From an uncultured Gammaproteobacteria bacterium (GTDB lineage: Bacteria; Pseudomonadota; Gammaproteobacteria; HK1): a stretch of 64,000 nt of DNA. The notes beneath the pieces are model-generated. The model saw only the letters and a program-made list of their open reading frames with translations, was not told the origin of the DNA and ran no database searches. Positions within the stretch are counted from its first letter, which is position 1. Each line of letters starts with the position of its first letter. The stretch covers positions 92,321-156,320 of the forward strand of contig CAMYJH010000010.1 of NCBI GenBank assembly GCA_947258715.1, written 5' to 3'. Positions 61,858 to 64,000 of this stretch are shown piece after piece. The position numbers and the translations under genes were made by a program.

Positions 61858-62425
61858 TTGGTATATGCACAGATCCGCGCCGCTGACGACGATACGCGGG
61901 CCGATGCCTGCGTCCGTTTCAGACAAGAGTGCGATGCGCTGTTCCGCCCACATCCGGACACGCCGCTTTCAGGCGATCGGCTGAATGTTTTTCGCGGCAT
62001 CGAATATTTCCCTTACGACGCTAAGTGGCGCGTAGTGGGTCGACTGCAAGCGGCGAGCGGCGAGCGGCGAGGGCTTCGAGATTCCACTTGCCAGGGGCGG
62101 TGTGCTCAAGGTGTCTTAAGCTGCGCGGGTGCAGTTTGAGCTTCAAGGACGCTCCAATAAACTGACCGTGTTCTAGGTGAAGGAATACGGCGAGGGGCTG
62201 TGGCTTCCCTTTGGTTATGCCAACAGGGGAAAAGCGACCTTTGGCGCTGGCCGTTATCTCTACGACACCATCAAGGGCGCCGAGCTGGGCGTTAACGGCG
62301 AGACCATGGTGCTGGACCTCAACTACGCCTATAACCCCTCTTGCGCGTACCACGATCGCTGGGTATGCCCGCTGGTGCCGGGAGAGAACGTGCTCTCCGA
62401 TGCGATCGAGGAAGGCGAGATAGTC
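61858..62425 (+). pseudogene. DUF1684 protein gene, frameshifted and with two in-frame stops
   Basis: The N-terminal frame (DTRADACVRFRQECDALFRPHPD, NVFRGIEYFPYDAKWRVVG) ends in a tract of three GCGGCGA units at 62050-62070. The next part, in another frame, is FEIPLARGGVLKVS followed by TAA, then AARVQFELQGRSNKLTVF followed by TAG (62174-62176), then EYGEGLWLPFGYANRGKATFGAGRYLYDTIKGAELG and NYAYNPSCAYHDRWVCPLVPGEN. All are ordered parts of a DUF1684 domain. The stops and shift mark a pseudogene; the 3' end near 62425 is not clear. Confidence 0.82.
62050..62070 (+). repeat. Three tandem GCGGCGA heptamers in DUF1684 pseudogene
   Basis: The 21 bases are three exact copies of GCGGCGA, at the point where the reading frame of the DUF1684 remnant changes. 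Because 7 is not a multiple of 3, gain of units shifts the frame. No inverted partner arm was found. Confidence 0.75.
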
Positions 62426-62488
62426 TTTCGCTCAGACCTTGTCGGCGACGACCGTTGCCCGCGCCCGTTCATCGGGCATTCTGCCAGG

Positions 62489-63319
62489 CTAAGCCGGCCA
62501 GACGACGGGAAATTCCGGCAGGTCCATCGGATCGCCCGGCTTAAGGCGTCCCTCGAGCTCAGGAAATGGCGGCGACATTTTTCCCGAACGCACGGCATAA
62601 GCCGCGTCATCGCCGAGCCAACGGGTGGAGAAGCCGCGACGGCGGCGGGTCGAGGAAAGATTCGGCGGGGCGCCGTGCACGGTGAGAAAGTGAAAGGCGA
62701 TGGCGTCGCCCGGTTCGAGATCCCAGGCGCGGATGTCGTAATCGTCCCGGTGATTGTCGAAGTCCGGAATCGGCTCCAGGCCGCCTGCCGGACGCTCGTA
62801 ATCCTGTCCCGTAAACATGCGCGGCAGGAACCAGCGGCCCCAGCGATGGGATCCGGCGATAAATTCCGGACAGGTGTCTTCAGGCACCGGGTCCAGGGGC
62901 ATCCACAGACTCACGTTCAGTTTGCCGTCGACGCCGTAATAGGGCTGATCGTGATGCCAGGGCGTGCGCTCGGTCGTTCCGGGCTCTTTGACCAGCACGT
63001 GCTCGTGGTAGATCCGCGCCGTTTTCGACCCCATCAGCTTGGCGGCTGTCTCGCCGGCGGGTGAATCGAGAATGAAGTCCTTATATTCGGAAAACCGCCG
63101 CCAGTTGCAGTAGTCTCCAAAAAAGCGTCCGGGCTTGCCCTCTGGCGTGTATCCCTTGGTGTAAGGACCAGGGTCCGCGATGTTGCGTTCAACGCCACGT
63201 CGTAACGTTTTGATCCAATCATCGAACAGGCCGCGAATCACGACCACGCCGTCGCCTCGGAACTCCGCGATCTGCTGATCGGATATCAAATCGGATCTGA
63301 CGTCGCCCATAGCGAACAC
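62489..63319 (-). CDS. Phytanoyl-CoA dioxygenase family protein
   Basis: A 276-residue Fe(II)/2-oxoglutarate-type oxygenase. The metal triad is visible as TPWHHDQPYYG (HxD) and FHFLTVHGAPPN (distal His), with ARIYHEHVLVKEPGT, PEFIAGSHRWGRWFLP and a 2-oxoglutarate-binding-type arginine in RRGFSTRWLGDD. The start may be ATG 63319 or 63307. Members hydroxylate diverse metabolites; the substrate is unknown. It is convergent with the DUF1684 pseudogene. Confidence 0.9.
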   Translation of the reverse strand: MFAMGDVRSDLISDQQIAEFRGDGVVVIRGLFDDWIKTLRRGVERNIADPGPYTKGYTPEGKPGRFFGDYCNWRRFSEYKDFILDSPAGETAAKLMGSKTARIYHEHVLVKEPGTTERTPWHHDQPYYGVDGKLNVSLWMPLDPVPEDTCPEFIAGSHRWGRWFLPRMFTGQDYERPAGGLEPIPDFDNHRDDYDIRAWDLEPGDAIAFHFLTVHGAPPNLSSTRRRRGFSTRWLGDDAAYAVRSGKMSPPFPELEGRLKPGDPMDLPEFPVVWPA

Positions 63320-63383
63320 CTACCCGCGTTCGAACCGGCGAGATTTTCGCAGAAAATCTGCGCTCGAGAAAAGCAGCCGAGGT

Positions 63384-64000
63384 TCAAACGGCGCGCCCGA
63401 TAATTTTCGCCAGACGGCCATCCATGGCCGCAAGACCGGCAAATATCAGCAGCATGCCCCCGGCGTCGGCAAGATCCAGAGTTTCGCCGAGGATGGGAAT
63501 GCCGAGCAGCATCGCGCTGACGGGGATCAGGAAAGCCACCAGCAGCAGATTGGTGGCGCCCGCTGTGGCGAGAACGCGAAAGTAAAGAATGTAGGCGAGG
63601 GCGGTGCTGAACACCGCCAGAGCCGCCAGCGCTCCGGCGGCACCGAAGCCCGGAGCGGGGGCGGTCCAGGGTTGCTCCAGTAGCAGCGCCGGCGGCGCTA
63701 ATAGAATTGTCGAGCAGGTGACCTGGCCGGCGGCCACGACCAGGTGCGGCATGCTTCGGAATCTGCGCCCGAAAACGCCAGCAAAACTGTAGCTGACCGC
63801 CGCACAGAGCACCGCAAGCTGAGCAACCGTATCGGCCCCGATCCCCGACAGCGCTTCGGGTCCGATGATTACCACCACGCCGATGAATCCCGTCGTCACT
63901 CCCAGTAATTTTCCGGGGCTTAGCTTTTCGTCCCGGGTGAAAGCGTGGGCCACCAGAACCGTAAACAGCGGTATGGTGGCGTTAAGGATCGAAGCCAGGC
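63384..64000 (-). CDS. EamA/DMT-superfamily transporter (5' end outside window)
   Basis: The frame is open to the last base of the window (ASILNATIPLFTVLVAHAFTRDEKL), so the N-terminal half is missing. Visible helices include LLGVTTGFIGVVVIIGPEAL, VAQLAVLCAAVSYSFAGVFG, LAVFSTALAYILYFRVLATAGATNLLLVAFLIPVSAMLLGIPILGETL. It is a drug/metabolite transporter of the EamA type with no assigned substrate. It differs from the EamA protein at 43994. Confidence 0.9.
   Translation of the reverse strand, partial: LASILNATIPLFTVLVAHAFTRDEKLSPGKLLGVTTGFIGVVVIIGPEALSGIGADTVAQLAVLCAAVSYSFAGVFGRRFRSMPHLVVAAGQVTCSTILLAPPALLLEQPWTAPAPGFGAAGALAALAVFSTALAYILYFRVLATAGATNLLLVAFLIPVSAMLLGIPILGETLDLADAGGMLLIFAGLAAMDGRLAKIIGRAV

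Overview
The window looks like a chromosomal segment of a G+C-rich Gram-negative bacterium in the Pseudomonadota, most likely Gamma- or Betaproteobacteria. The basis is gene content: an AapJQMP amino-acid importer, TupABC and ModABC, an NtrC-type sigma-54 regulator, a Tat-exported three-subunit formate dehydrogenase, and lipoproteins with proteobacterial lipoboxes. No rRNA, tRNA, CRISPR array, phage or full-length insertion sequence was seen.

Layout. 1-4.6 kb: end of an acyl-CoA thioesterase, acetoacetyl-CoA synthetase, a secreted lipase-like hydrolase, then a broken cytochrome b561 / YceI pair. 4.7-10.1 kb (minus strand): a tight tungstate-uptake and molybdopterin operon, tupA-tupB-tupC-mobA-mobB-moeA-moaB, whose first five genes overlap by 4 bp each. 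10.3-14 kb: sigma-54 response regulator, histidine kinase and a DUF6494 protein. 14.2-20.2 kb: an eroded zone with three pseudogenes (VOC, ketopantoate reductase, SDR) around an intact modABC operon and a cupin. 20.2-31.6 kb: the formate dehydrogenase region, with a Mo/W-sensing one-component regulator, fdhD, DUF3305, DUF3306, a polyferredoxin, a TorD-type chaperone, a small Tat protein, fdhA, fdhB, two small lipoproteins and fdhC. 31.9-47 kb: mixed genes, including two ankyrin proteins, a Rieske-like protein, a lipoate-ligase-like protein, a secreted double-protease fusion, GST, alanine dehydrogenase-like, EamA, glutathione peroxidase and a YbdK-like ligase. 47.5-52 kb: aapJQMP. 52.2-64 kb: hydrolase, PilZ-like protein, fumarylpyruvate-hydrolase-like protein, a 4-hydroxybutyrate/succinate-semialdehyde pair, SMI1, dodecin, ketopantoate reductase, GlcG-like, a DUF1684 pseudogene, phytanoyl-CoA dioxygenase and a truncated EamA transporter.

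The functional theme of the first half is molybdenum/tungsten. Two importers (Tup, Mod) feed cofactor assembly (MoaB, MoeA, MobA, MobB), and FdhD plus the TorD chaperone mature a periplasmic formate dehydrogenase. Two sites matching the sigma-54 consensus sit in front of fdhD and of the torD-fdh genes, and an NtrC-type activator lies 10-15 kb away. That link is an inference.

The most unusual content is non-coding. (i) A dispersed element of about 114-128 bp with three hairpins occurs twice. The only difference in its shared 114-bp core keeps base pairing, and one copy interrupts a VOC gene. (ii) Four elements are built from 7-bp units (GTRAYGC arms, a core, GCRYYAC arms). They sit at gene ends, supply stop codons, and in one case appear to have removed a start codon. 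A fifth element has the same layout with a different heptamer (GTAGANN), and a third heptamer (GCGGCGA) is tripled inside a pseudogene.
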